In this document: positions 35,534 through 44,109 of the stretch, one piece after another
Numbering within the stretch: the stretch's first letter is position 1
How the letters are laid out: each line of letters starts with the position of its first letter
From: Verrucomicrobiota bacterium
GTDB lineage: Bacteria; Verrucomicrobiota; Verrucomicrobiia; Opitutales; Opitutaceae
Direction of reading: 5' to 3'
Assembly: GCA_023433275.1 (NCBI GenBank)
Contig: JAEZDN010000133.1
Location: 1-55,369 of the forward strand
DNA: 55,369 bases
Notes under the pieces: generated by a model
What the model was told of the DNA's origin: nothing
The model's database searches: none
Seen by the model: the letters and a program-made list of their open reading frames with translations, nothing else
Made by a program: the position numbers and the translations under genes

Positions 35534-36294
35534 GCTGCGCCACGGCACCGGAGGAATTTTGGTCGACCCTGCCGCTGGCGGCCAACGTCAGGTTGCTGGA
35601 GCGCGATCCGAACGGGCTCGCGGCGTTCGACAAGCCCGCCGGTGTCCTGTCGCACCCGAACGAGTCGCAGGACGAAGCGCGCTCGCTGTTGACCTGTCGC
35701 TACGACAAGGAGGCGCAGTGCTTTCATTGGACGACTGCGGATGGCGTGGTGCGCCGGCTTTGGTTGTTGAACCGCCTGGATTCCGCGACTTCAGGCGTGA
35801 TCCTGACCGCTTCGAGCGAAAAGCTGGCGCAGGTGATCCGGGAGCATTTTGCGAAGAAACAGGTGCGCAAGGCGTACAATGCGCTGGTGTTTGGCCATCC
35901 GCACACGCGCGCCGAAGTCTGGCGGGATCTGCTCGCGGTGAACAAGAAGGGCGGCAAGGTCCGCACCGCGACGGTGGGCAATATTCCATCCGAGACGCAT
36001 TTCGAAGTGATCCGCCACCTGCAGCGCAACTTTTCGACCGCGTTGGTGCGACTCGAGCCGCGCACGGGCCGGAGCCACCAGTTGCGCGTGCAATGTGCGA
36101 AGCGGCGGTTGCCGATCGTGGGCGACCAAACCTACGGTGATTTCGGGCTGAACCGCGAGTTCGCCCGCGCGACGAAGAACAAGCGGTTGTTCCTGCACTC
36201 GCTGGAGACGGCTTTCACGTATGAGTTTGCCGGCAGGAAATTCGCCTTCAAGGCGAGCGCCCCGTTGCCGGCGGAGTTTGGGGTGGGGTATTGA
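35530..36294 (+). CDS. RluA-family pseudouridine synthase
   Basis: This gene encodes a 254-residue pseudouridine synthase without an N-terminal S4 domain. Motifs include FDKPAGVLSHPNESQ, the catalytic aspartate in LLNRLDSATSGVIL, the RKAYNALVFG strand and PRTGRSHQLRVQCAKRRLPI. Such enzymes isomerise uridine in rRNA or tRNA; the substrate site is not predictable here. The start is a GTG overlapping the stop of the TonB-like gene, so it is translationally coupled. The insertion around LAVNKKGGKVRTATVGNIP suggests the RluC/TruC-like branch. Confidence 0.88.
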   Translation: MSCATAPEEFWSTLPLAANVRLLERDPNGLAAFDKPAGVLSHPNESQDEARSLLTCRYDKEAQCFHWTTADGVVRRLWLLNRLDSATSGVILTASSEKLAQVIREHFAKKQVRKAYNALVFGHPHTRAEVWRDLLAVNKKGGKVRTATVGNIPSETHFEVIRHLQRNFSTALVRLEPRTGRSHQLRVQCAKRRLPIVGDQTYGDFGLNREFARATKNKRLFLHSLETAFTYEFAGRKFAFKASAPLPAEFGVGY

Positions 36295-36337
36295 GGGGCG
36301 GGGTTGGGCAACGGCCCAAGACAGAGGGCCCCGCCCC
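36295..36337 (+). terminator. GC-rich hairpin after the pseudouridine synthase gene
   Basis: Arms GGGGCGGGG (36295-36303) and CCCCGCCCC (36329-36337) can pair, with a smaller nested hairpin TTGGGC/GCCCAA between them. It begins right after the stop codon. Without a long T-tract it is only a candidate terminator; a TTTTT run appears 13 bases further on (36351-36355). Confidence 0.4.
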
Positions 36338-36356
36338 AGCTGGGCTATGGTTTTTC

Positions 36357-36381
36357 TGGAGGGCCCGCGTCCCTGCGGGCC
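36357..36381 (+). repeat. REP hairpin, left flank of transposase gene, GGAG head
   Basis: TGGAG is followed by the palindrome GGCCCGCGTCCCTGCGGGCC (stem GGCCCGC/GCGGGCC, 6 nt loop). It ends 3 bases from the stop codon of the transposase gene. It is an exact 25-base inverse of 36873-36897. Confidence 0.9.
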
Positions 36382-36384
36382 GAT

Positions 36385-36864
36385 TTACCCGCGCCACCTC
36401 AGCACATTCAATTCCCCTTGGTGGGGCCATTCATCAGGGGTTTGAGCCAGTCCGGCACGGATAGGATTCTGTCTGACGTATTCCCATTTTGCGTCGTAGC
36501 TTTCGTGGCGGCGGAGCTGAGTTTCCCAGTAGTTCTTCTGCCAGAAGCTTTGCCCGGAGGAAAAGGTCACGAGGCGCTTCCAATAGGAAATCCAAGATGT
36601 CATCGTGCCCGCCGAAAACGCATTCGGTGCACAAAACAGGTGGATGTGGTCCGGCATGATAACATAGCGACCGACCTGCCAGTGGTCCGCCTTCAACCAA
36701 GAGTTGGTGATCCGCATATGCATTTCAGTCGTGGCAAGAATCGGTCGCCGATGGGCAACGCAGACGGTCAGGAATACTATCACCGACCGATTGCTAGACT
36801 CGTGCACCGGCAAGTGCACGGGACGACTGCGGGCAGGGAGGGGGTTTGATGGGTCGATGGTCAT
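36385..36864 (-). CDS. REP-associated tyrosine transposase (RAYT), IS200-like Y1 family
   Basis: This 159-residue protein belongs to the Y1 single-strand transposase superfamily. It shows the HUH motif in YVIMPDHIHLFCAP (His73, His75), and the C-terminal helix KWEYVRQNPIRAGLA with the likely catalytic Tyr129. The N-terminal SVIVFLTVCVAHRRPIL is the family's first strand. RAYTs cleave and rejoin REP hairpins as single-stranded DNA and are thought to spread them. The ATG at 36864 was preferred over an upstream frame. The gene is tightly bracketed: a REP ends 3 bases after the stop and another starts 8 bases before the start. Confidence 0.9.
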   Translation of the reverse strand: MTIDPSNPLPARSRPVHLPVHESSNRSVIVFLTVCVAHRRPILATTEMHMRITNSWLKADHWQVGRYVIMPDHIHLFCAPNAFSAGTMTSWISYWKRLVTFSSGQSFWQKNYWETQLRRHESYDAKWEYVRQNPIRAGLAQTPDEWPHQGELNVLRWRG

Positions 36865-36872
36865 ATCCCAAC

Positions 36873-36897
36873 GGCCCGCAGGGACGCGGGCCCTCCA
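36873..36897 (-). repeat. REP hairpin, right flank of transposase gene, GGAG head
   Basis: This is the exact inverse of the 25-base element at 36357-36381. Its head faces away from the transposase gene, as the head of the left copy does. Together the two form a terminal inverted repeat around the gene. Confidence 0.9.
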
Positions 36898-36917
36898 AGG
36901 TCCGCAAATACATCTTG

Positions 36918-36944
36918 TGGAGGGCTGGCCACCCTGCGAGCCGA
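36918..36944 (+). repeat. Degenerate REP hairpin, same orientation as the left flank
   Basis: TGGAGGGC, then a changed loop side TGGCCA, then CCCTGCGAGCCGA. Compared with the left flank it retains the head and most of the 3' arm, with about seven changes over 27 bases. The three elements therefore alternate in orientation, as in a mosaic REP cluster. Confidence 0.7.
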
Positions 36945-36971
36945 ATTCCGCGACGCCGTAGCGCTGATCCT

Positions 36972-39548
36972 CTACAACAAATCCATCTGCGCGTCGTCGG
37001 CGGGGGTCACGCTGATCTTTTTCTTGGGCTTGGATTGCGGGACGGCGGGAAGGGTGACCGTGACGTCGTCGGACTCCAATTGGGAGAGAATCGTCTTGGC
37101 CCGGTCGATCACCGCCAGCGGCAGGCCGGCGAGACGGGCGACCTGGATGCCGTAGCTGCGATCGGCGGCTCCAGGCACGACGCGGCGGACAAAGACGATC
37201 TCGTCGTTCCATTCCTTCACGGCCACCGACCAGTTGGTGAGCCGCGGCAGGTGTTTCTCCAGCTGCGTGAGCTCCTGGTAATGCGTCGCGAAGAGCGTGC
37301 GCGGTCCGCGTTCAGGGCCGCGGTGCAGGTGCTCGACCACGGCCCAGGCGATGCTGAGCCCGTCATACGTCGAGGTGCCGCGTCCGATCTCATCCAGGAT
37401 GATGAGGGAGCGATCCGTGGTGTTGTTCAGGATGTTGGCGGTTTCGTTCATCTCGACCATGAAGGTCGAGTTGCCGCGCGCGAGGTCATCGCTGGCGCCG
37501 ACGCGCGAGAAGATGCGGTCCACTAGGCCGACGCGACACGCCTTGGCGGGCACCCAGCAGCCGACCTGTGCCATGAGCGTGATGAGCGCCACCTGCCGGA
37601 TGTAGGTGGACTTACCCGCCATGTTTGGTCCGGTGATGAGCTGGATTTGCGCGTCGCTCGCCGCAAGGGCGGTGTCGTTGGGCACAAAGGTGTAGCTTCC
37701 AGCCAGGCCCAGTCGCTCCGTCTTCATCATTTGCTCGACGACAGGATGGCGCCCGTCGGTGATCGCGAGCGCGTCGCCCTCGTCGAGCTCGGGTCGGCAA
37801 TAATCCCACTCACGGGCGAGCACGGCCCAGCCAGCGAGGACATCGAGCTCAGCGAGGGCGTCCGCCGTCGTCGACAGCGAGACGGATTCATCGAGCACGG
37901 ATGCGACCAGTGCGGTGAACAGCTCCAACTCGCGCGCGAGGGCCTTTTCCTCCGCGCTGAAGATCTCGCGCTCCTTGAGCTTCAACTCCTCCGTGACGAA
38001 GCGTTCGCCGCTCGCGGTGGTCTGCTTGCGCACGTAATCGGCGGGCACGCTGCCGAGGTTCGCCTTGGTGATCTCGATGTAATAGCCGAAAACGGAGGTG
38101 TAGCGGACCTTGAGGCTCCGAATGCCGGTGCGTTCCTGTTCCTTGCGCTCGAGTTCGGCGAGCCAGGACTTGTTGTCGGTGGTCAGGCCGCGCAGCCGGT
38201 CCAGCTCGGCGTCGTAGCCGGCCCGGATGTAATTTCCCTCCTGCAGGTCGTTCGGCAACTCGTCGGCCAGGCCGCGGCCAAGCAAATCGCGAAGCGCGGG
38301 CAGGTCGGTGAGCCGGCGGCGAATATGCGACACCACGCCGCCGTGGTGGCCGACCAGATGCGAGTCGAGAAGGTCGAGACAGGCGGCGATCGGTGGGATC
38401 TGGCCCAGGGTGTCGCGCACGCCGCCCAACTCGCGGGGATTGCGCAGCCGGTTCTGCAGGCGGCTGAGGATGCGCGGGATGTCGCGCACCTTGTTCAACA
38501 GCTCGCGCAGCTGCGCGAGATCGCCCGGTTGGGCGACGAACTCCCCGACGGCGGCCTGGCGTCGCTGGATCTCGGCCAGGTCGAGTCCCGGCGCGGCGAG
38601 CCAGCGTTCGAGGAGCCGCGATCCCGCGGACGTCGTCGTGCGGTCGATGGCGCCGAGCAACGAGGCCTCGCGGGTGCCGCGGGTGGAGGAGAAGATCTCG
38701 AGATTGCGCAGCGTGGCGGGGTCGAGGAGGAGCGTGCGGGTGCTGCGGTATTCCTGCAGGGAGCGCAGGTTTTCCGGTTTCGCGCAGAGGTTTTCGGTCG
38801 CGTAGTGCACGACGGCGCCGGCGGCCCCGAGGGCGGGGTGGTTGTTGGCCAGGCCGAACCCCTGGAGGTTCAGGACGCCGAGCGCCGCGGTCACGGTGCG
38901 GGCACCGTCCGTGACATCAAAATGATAGCCGGGCAGCTCCGAGCAAAGCCGGGGAGCGCAGAACTGGTGCAGCGCATGGACCGCATGCTGTTCGTGGGGC
39001 GCGGCCTGCCATTTTTCCAACTGGCCTTCGATCACCACGAGTTCGGCCGGGTCAAGGGCGGTGAGCACCGGCAGCAGGTTTTCCGGCCGGGTATCCGTCG
39101 CGAGCCGGAATTCCCCGGTCGAAAGGTCGAGCCACGCGGCGTGGAGCCCGGCGTCATTCAGCGTCAGCGCGCAGAGGTAATGATTCCGCGCCGCGTCGAG
39201 CTGGCTGGGGGAAAGCGTCGTCCCGGGCGAGAGGATGCGCGTCAGCTGGCGTTTGACGAGTTTGCCGGCCTTCGCGGGTTCGGCCTGGTCGCAGAGGGCG
39301 ACTTTGCGGCCCGCCGCGAGGAGCTTGCCCACGTAGTTTTCCGCGGCGTGCTGCGGGATGCCGCACATGGGGGTGTCCTGGCGGCGCGTCAGGGTGATGC
39401 CCAGCAGGCGCGAGCCGATCTCGGCATCCTCGAAGAACATCTCGTAGAAATCACCCAGCCGGAAAAGCAGGAGGGTGTTCGCCGGGAGGCCGCGCTTGAC
39501 CTCGAAATACTGCTGCATCATCGGCGTGAGCTTCTCGGCGGCGGGCAT
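36972..39548 (-). CDS. mutS: DNA mismatch repair protein MutS
   Basis: The product has 858 residues and full domain order. The mismatch-recognition domain holds the Phe-x-Glu motif (LFRLGDFYEMFFEDAEIG), then connector and lever domains, the clamp region, and a C-terminal ATPase with Walker A GPNMAGKSTYIRQVALI, Walker B LIILDEIGRGTSTYDG and the FATHYQELTQLEKHLP signature. It binds mispaired bases and starts repair with MutL. The end (KKKISVTPADDAQMDLL) is a typical short tail. It is downstream of REP elements and divergent from the esterase gene. Confidence 0.97.
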   Translation of the reverse strand: MPAAEKLTPMMQQYFEVKRGLPANTLLLFRLGDFYEMFFEDAEIGSRLLGITLTRRQDTPMCGIPQHAAENYVGKLLAAGRKVALCDQAEPAKAGKLVKRQLTRILSPGTTLSPSQLDAARNHYLCALTLNDAGLHAAWLDLSTGEFRLATDTRPENLLPVLTALDPAELVVIEGQLEKWQAAPHEQHAVHALHQFCAPRLCSELPGYHFDVTDGARTVTAALGVLNLQGFGLANNHPALGAAGAVVHYATENLCAKPENLRSLQEYRSTRTLLLDPATLRNLEIFSSTRGTREASLLGAIDRTTTSAGSRLLERWLAAPGLDLAEIQRRQAAVGEFVAQPGDLAQLRELLNKVRDIPRILSRLQNRLRNPRELGGVRDTLGQIPPIAACLDLLDSHLVGHHGGVVSHIRRRLTDLPALRDLLGRGLADELPNDLQEGNYIRAGYDAELDRLRGLTTDNKSWLAELERKEQERTGIRSLKVRYTSVFGYYIEITKANLGSVPADYVRKQTTASGERFVTEELKLKEREIFSAEEKALARELELFTALVASVLDESVSLSTTADALAELDVLAGWAVLAREWDYCRPELDEGDALAITDGRHPVVEQMMKTERLGLAGSYTFVPNDTALAASDAQIQLITGPNMAGKSTYIRQVALITLMAQVGCWVPAKACRVGLVDRIFSRVGASDDLARGNSTFMVEMNETANILNNTTDRSLIILDEIGRGTSTYDGLSIAWAVVEHLHRGPERGPRTLFATHYQELTQLEKHLPRLTNWSVAVKEWNDEIVFVRRVVPGAADRSYGIQVARLAGLPLAVIDRAKTILSQLESDDVTVTLPAVPQSKPKKKISVTPADDAQMDLL

Positions 39549-39672
39549 AAGTGGATCGGCACAGCGTCACAGAGCGCACGGAGGGTTGGGAAGCCAAAAG
39601 GTGCCGCCGGACACAGCCGGTCACGGGCATAATTGGTTTGTCTTGGTGACGGCACGCGTGTCCCTGTGAGAC

Positions 39673-40446
39673 GTGGTCAAATTGCATCATATCGATCTGG
39701 GCGGGGCCGGGCGGGCGCCCATGGTGGTGTTGCACGGACTGCTCGGCTCGTCCCGAAACTGGCTCAGCACGGGTCGCGACCTGGCGCGGAACCACCACGT
39801 GCTGGCTCCGGACGCACGCAACCACGGCAAGTCCCCGCATGCGCCGGAGATGGATTACGCGGTGATGGTCGACGACCTGGTGGCGTGGATGGATGCGCAG
39901 GGTCTGGAGCGCGCGTCGATGGTCGGTCACAGCATGGGCGGCAAGACGGCGATGCTGCTGGCCTGTCGTCACCCGGAGCGCGTGGAACGGCTCGTGGTGG
40001 TCGACATTGCGCCGAAGGATTATCGCTGGGCGGCGCACCGCGCGGAGTTTCTCGCCATGGCCGAACTCGATCTCGCCAGCCTCAACTCGCGCGGGGAGGC
40101 CGAACTGCGGTTCGAGGCGCGCGTGCCCAACCTGGGGATGAGGAAATTCCTTTCGACGAACCTGGTTCAGGACGACGCGGGCGCCTGGCGCTGGCAGATC
40201 AACCTGCCGGTCCTGACCGAGGCGCTGCCGGTCATGGAGAAGAACTGCCTGCGGCCGGAGGATCGGTTCGCTGGCCCCACATTATTTGTGCTGGGCGGAC
40301 GATCGCGCTATGCCGAGCCCAGCGACCACGATCTCATTCGCCACCACTTTCCGGAGGCCCGGATCGAGGTCATTCCCGAGTCCGGCCACAATCCCCACAT
40401 GGACGCGCGGGAGGAGTTTGTGCGCTTGGTGACGGGATCGGTTTGA
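39673..40446 (+). CDS. Alpha/beta hydrolase, YbfF-like esterase
   Basis: The product has 257 residues with GTG as the likely start. It follows the short-chain esterase branch of the alpha/beta hydrolases: PMVVLHGLLGSSRNWLSTGR (oxyanion-hole HG), DARNHGKSPHAPEMDY, the nucleophile elbow MVGHSMGGKTAML and a C-terminal His in IPESGHNPHMDAREEF. No signal peptide, so it is cytoplasmic. The natural substrate is unknown; relatives act on acyl esters or thioesters. It is divergent from mutS and convergent to the MATE transporter gene. Confidence 0.9.
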   Translation: MVKLHHIDLGGAGRAPMVVLHGLLGSSRNWLSTGRDLARNHHVLAPDARNHGKSPHAPEMDYAVMVDDLVAWMDAQGLERASMVGHSMGGKTAMLLACRHPERVERLVVVDIAPKDYRWAAHRAEFLAMAELDLASLNSRGEAELRFEARVPNLGMRKFLSTNLVQDDAGAWRWQINLPVLTEALPVMEKNCLRPEDRFAGPTLFVLGGRSRYAEPSDHDLIRHHFPEARIEVIPESGHNPHMDAREEFVRLVTGSV

Positions 40447-40524
40447 CCGCAGATTATGCGGATTAACGGATGACGGATTGAGACACTCCGCGTTGATCCG
40501 TGCGATCCGCGAAACAAGGCCGCT

Positions 40525-41913
40525 TCAGGTCTCGTTCACGAGAGGGACGTGGTCGCGCATGACGGCGGCGCGGCTGCGCTCGGCGAACGGCAGCCATTTC
40601 CGGGTTACCCAGCGGCGGTACATGATGATCCCGCGCAGCCATTCGTCGCAGGCCATCGCGATCCAGATGCCAACGAGGCCCCAACCGGCGTAAAGGCCGA
40701 GAAACCAGGAGTTGGGCACCCAGAACACCCACATGCAGACAATCCCGATCTGGACGGGAAAGCGGGCGTCACCCGTGGCCCGGAGCGAATTGATGACGAC
40801 GATGTTGAAGACCCGGCCGATCTCGAGGATGACGGCGATCCGCAGGAGCAGGGTGCCCCCCGCAATAACCGCCGGGTCATGCGAGAAGAGATCGATGAGA
40901 TGCGGTGCGACCAGGGCGATCACGATCATGCCGCCGGCGGTGAGCATGAGGCAAAGTTTCAGGCTGCTCAGCAATTGGCGGTAAGCCCCCTCGAAATCGC
41001 CCGCGCCGATGAGGCGCCCGACGACGATTTCCGTCCCCAGTCCAAGGGAAAGGCTGAACAGGATCACGAGCGACTGCACCGTCTGGGTGTACGCCATGAT
41101 GGAAAGGCTCTGGGCCCCCATGCGGCCGATGAAGCTCGTGATGACGAGGAAGGCCAGCCAGTAGGTCAGGTGCTCCCCGGCGGCGGGGAGCCCGATGTGC
41201 AGGATGCGTCCGATGCGTTCCCGGGAGAGATCGAACGGCGTGCGGAGGTGCATGCGAATCCCGAGCCGGCGGCTGAGCAGGATGAGCAGGGCGGTCGTGG
41301 CGACCAAGCGGCTGAGCACGCTGGCGGCGGCGACGCCCTCGACGCCAAGCTTCGGCAGACCGAACCAGCCGAAGAGGGCGAGCGAAACGCCGATCACGTT
41401 GATGATATTCTGCCCCACGGTGACGAACATCACGTCGCGGGTGTTGCCGTGGGCGCGGAGGATCGCGCCGATCGCGATATTGATCGATTCGAGGAAGAGA
41501 GTGCCGCCCATCAGCGCCATGAAGGGCAGGGCGTAGCTCATGAGTTCCTCCGGCAACTGCATGGCCCGGAGCAACTGCTCGTTGAAGGCGAAGATGACCG
41601 CACTCGCGAGAAGTCCTATCCAGAGGTTAACGCCCAGGGCCGTGGAGGCGATGTTCTCGGCGCCCTTGCGATCGCCGGCCCCCAAGTGATGGGTGATGAC
41701 GACACTCGTCCCGATGCCGATAAAATTGAAACAAATCAGCGCCAGCATGATGAGCCGATGGGACACGCCCAAGGCGGCGACCGCGCCGTCGGACACGTGC
41801 GCCACCATGAACGTATCGACCGTGCCGATGAGGATGCGCAGGCTCTGCTCCACGAAGATCGGCCACGCGATCGAGAGGAGGGTGGGAGTGGTGCTGGCAG
41901 GTGGTTTGCTCAT
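40525..41913 (-). CDS. MATE-family multidrug efflux transporter
   Basis: This gene encodes a 462-residue inner-membrane protein with about 12 hydrophobic helices and the two-fold repeat of the MATE/NorM family: LLSIAWPIFVEQSLRILIGT in the first half, and HIGLPAAGEHLTYWLAFLVI then YTQTVQSLVILFSLSLGLG in the second. MATE proteins export cationic compounds using a Na+ or H+ gradient. I chose the second ATG (MSKPPASTT) as the start. It lies downstream of holB with a REP-like hairpin pair in the gap, and no regulator is next to it. Confidence 0.92.
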   Translation of the reverse strand: MSKPPASTTPTLLSIAWPIFVEQSLRILIGTVDTFMVAHVSDGAVAALGVSHRLIMLALICFNFIGIGTSVVITHHLGAGDRKGAENIASTALGVNLWIGLLASAVIFAFNEQLLRAMQLPEELMSYALPFMALMGGTLFLESINIAIGAILRAHGNTRDVMFVTVGQNIINVIGVSLALFGWFGLPKLGVEGVAAASVLSRLVATTALLILLSRRLGIRMHLRTPFDLSRERIGRILHIGLPAAGEHLTYWLAFLVITSFIGRMGAQSLSIMAYTQTVQSLVILFSLSLGLGTEIVVGRLIGAGDFEGAYRQLLSSLKLCLMLTAGGMIVIALVAPHLIDLFSHDPAVIAGGTLLLRIAVILEIGRVFNIVVINSLRATGDARFPVQIGIVCMWVFWVPNSWFLGLYAGWGLVGIWIAMACDEWLRGIIMYRRWVTRKWLPFAERSRAAVMRDHVPLVNET

Positions 41914-42037
41914 CCGGCGACCGAGCACACACCGTCAATAGCCCGGGGAGTAAAGCGGATTTCCCGGCGGATGCCCGGAGGCAATCGTCATAGCAGCCGC
42001 GCTAGCCTGCGTTTCGCCATCGGGCCCGATTCCTATT

Positions 42038-42116
42038 TGTAGGAGCCGGTTTACCGACGATAGGCGACGCTCACGGCCAACGGTTATGACGATCGCCGGT
42101 AAACCGGCTTCTACAG
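42038..42116. repeat. Pair of inverted GTAG-headed REP-like elements
   Basis: TGTAGGAGCCGGTTTACCG (42038-42056) and its inverse CGGTAAACCGGCTTCTACA (42098-42116) differ at one position. Each holds the short palindrome CCGGTTTACCG. About 41 bases of unrelated sequence (AGGCGACGCTCACGGCC...) separate them. The element sits 7 bases past the stop of holB and may fold as one large hairpin ending that transcript. Confidence 0.8.
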
Positions 42117-42123
42117 GACGGCC

Positions 42124-43113
42124 TTACCGGCGCGCCCAGATCCGCAGCGAGGAAAGCAGGAAATTCTCGAGCGCGACGGATTCGTTGAGATTCAGACGAA
42201 GGAGGCCGCTGTCGTGTTCCAGTTGAGCAATGGCGGCCACGACGGCGCGGCGAGCCGACTCATCGCCCTCCAGCAGGCGCTTCTGGGCGTGCTGTCGGGT
42301 GGCGTGCTCGAGCTCGGCGAAAAGTTTGCCGCGGATGCCGTTGGCGATGCCGGTTTCGATCGCGGCCTGTTCGTCGTCCGTGATGTCCTCGGGCAGCTTC
42401 TCCTTCTGTTGTTTCCAGATCTGGTCGGTGGCGGCGGACAGGACGGCGTTGAAGCGCGTGATCAGGCCATACACCGCAAGCACCTGGTCGGCCACGGCAC
42501 GCTTGTCAGCCTGGCCGCCGGCGAGCTGGGTGAGCCAAGCGCCGTAGTCGGCGAGGGTTTGCTTCCAGAGCTCGCGAATGGAGTCCTCCGCGTCGGCCAG
42601 CGCTTCATGGCCCGAGTCGGTGAAGCGAAACAGCAGGCAGCGGCTGCGAATGGTGGGCAGCAGGGAGTAGGGACGCGTGGTCAGCAGGAGGATCGTCGTG
42701 CTCGCGGTGGGTTCCTCGAGGGTCTTGAGGAATACGTTGGCCGCGGCGTGGTTCATCCGGTCGGCCTCGTAAACCACGAGCACCTTGCGCAGGGAAACCT
42801 GGGGCGACACCTGGATCCGGCCGATGATCTCGCGCATGGGCTCCACGCCGATCTGGCGCGATTTGCCGGCCGGGCGCAGGGCGAGGAAGTCGGGGTGTTG
42901 CTTCGGCGGAAAGTACTGCGTGGCGTGACGGGGATCGTTGAGGAGCCGGTCGGCGATGGCGTGGGCGACGGTGGCGAGGGTGCTGAGATTCTCGCCGTGC
43001 AGGAGGAGGCTGTGCGCCAGGCGCTGGCGCTCGATAGCCCGCTCGATCACGGCCACCGTCGGGGTGCCGAGGAGAGCGGGGGGCCAGGGGAGGGGTTCAG
43101 CGGTGGCGGACAT
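42124..43113 (-). CDS. holB: DNA polymerase III delta prime subunit-like protein
   Basis: The product has 329 residues and fits the clamp-loader delta prime subunit, which helps load the sliding clamp. Motifs: RLAHSLLLHGENLSTLATVA near the N-terminus, KVLVVYEADRMNHAAANVFL then KTLEEPTASTTILLLTTRPY, and LLPTIRSRCLLFRF, the sensor region. The P-loop is degenerate, as is normal for this subunit (HGENLSTL instead of GxxGxGKT). The Cys zinc module is absent. The ATG gives MSATAEPLPWPPALLG. It lies downstream of tmk, a common pairing. Confidence 0.9.
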   Translation of the reverse strand: MSATAEPLPWPPALLGTPTVAVIERAIERQRLAHSLLLHGENLSTLATVAHAIADRLLNDPRHATQYFPPKQHPDFLALRPAGKSRQIGVEPMREIIGRIQVSPQVSLRKVLVVYEADRMNHAAANVFLKTLEEPTASTTILLLTTRPYSLLPTIRSRCLLFRFTDSGHEALADAEDSIRELWKQTLADYGAWLTQLAGGQADKRAVADQVLAVYGLITRFNAVLSAATDQIWKQQKEKLPEDITDDEQAAIETGIANGIRGKLFAELEHATRQHAQKRLLEGDESARRAVVAAIAQLEHDSGLLRLNLNESVALENFLLSSLRIWARR

Positions 43114-43264
43114 CACGAGTCGGGGGACAGAAGACAGAGAGCACAGGAGGCCGGGAGAGCACCAATAAAAAATTCGCTCCCGGGACCAGGCATGCGGGTG
43201 ACCGCGATTCCGCACCGACGGTCGGTACGGGAACGCGGAAGGTTCCGGTTGAGAACCGCGCGGC

Positions 43265-43912
43265 TCAGGCCAGGCGCTTCTCCACCACGCCCCAGATCTT
43301 CCGATCGAGGGCGTCGGGGGTCAGCGTGCCGTCGAGGACGACAACCCGGTCGGGCCATTCCTTGGCCAACAGCAGGTAGCCCTCGCGGACCTTGTTGTAG
43401 AACGTGATGTTTTCGCGTTCCATACGATCCGGCAGATCGGAGGCGCGCTGGCGCACGCGCTGCAGGCTGACCTCGGTGGGCACATCGATGACGATGGTGA
43501 GGTCGGGCATGACATTGCCGACGGCGAAGCGATTGATCTCGCTCACGGGGCCGGGAGCCAGGTTGCGGGCGATGCCTTGGTAGACGGTGGAGGAATCCAG
43601 GAAACGGTCGCTGAGGACCACGGCGCCGCGGGCGAGGGCGGGGGCGATGACCTCGCGCACCACCTGGGCACGGGCGGCGGTGAAGAGCAGGAGCTCCGTC
43701 TCGGGGCACATCTCGTCGCCCTTGGAATTATGGACAATGATGTTGCGAATCTGCTCGCCGATCTCGGTGCCGCCCGGCTCGCGGGTGGCGACGACTTCGC
43801 GGCCGGCCTTCTGGAGGTGGGCGGCGAGGCGTGCGATTTGCGTGGACTTGCCGCTGCCTTCGGAACCTTCGAAGGAGATGAGTTTGCCGGCGGGTTTGGA
43901 CTTGAGAGGCAT
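43265..43912 (-). CDS. tmk: Thymidylate kinase
   Basis: This is a 215-residue kinase that makes dTDP from dTMP and ATP. It has the P-loop SFEGSEGSGKSTQIARLAAH, the DRY-like motif VVLSDRFLDSSTVYQGIA and the LID region RQRASDLPDRMERENITF. REPGGTEIGEQIR is the usual substrate-binding segment. The ATG gives MPLKSKPAGKLISFEG. It starts the leftward tmk-holB-MATE set with gaps of 151 and 210 bases, and faces the ExbB-like gene upstream. Confidence 0.96.
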   Translation of the reverse strand: MPLKSKPAGKLISFEGSEGSGKSTQIARLAAHLQKAGREVVATREPGGTEIGEQIRNIIVHNSKGDEMCPETELLLFTAARAQVVREVIAPALARGAVVLSDRFLDSSTVYQGIARNLAPGPVSEINRFAVGNVMPDLTIVIDVPTEVSLQRVRQRASDLPDRMERENITFYNKVREGYLLLAKEWPDRVVVLDGTLTPDALDRKIWGVVEKRLA

Positions 43913-44109
43913 GGGGGAAGGGCGCAGGCAACCAAGGCGACCTGCCCCGCGCAACCAGATTCATGATGCGCGAGGGTTCGTCCGGGGCGCCTCGACGTTG
44001 CGGCCGGTGGCGAGCGCGGTCGAGGGATGAGCGGAACGCGGGGAAGCCCGCGAAGGTTCCGGAATTTCCGTTGATTGCGTCCGGCAAAGGCCCCAACACT
44101 GCCCGCACC

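Noticed and set aside
37647..39632. A 661-residue open frame antisense to mutS
   Set aside because: mutS is certain from its motifs; the antisense product has no recognisable domain and the biased composition of a shadow frame.
40549..42042. A 497-residue frame antisense to the MATE transporter, with hydrophilic repetitive sequence
   Set aside because: It is the complement of hydrophobic helices, which gives Asp/Glu/His-rich text; no motif supports it.
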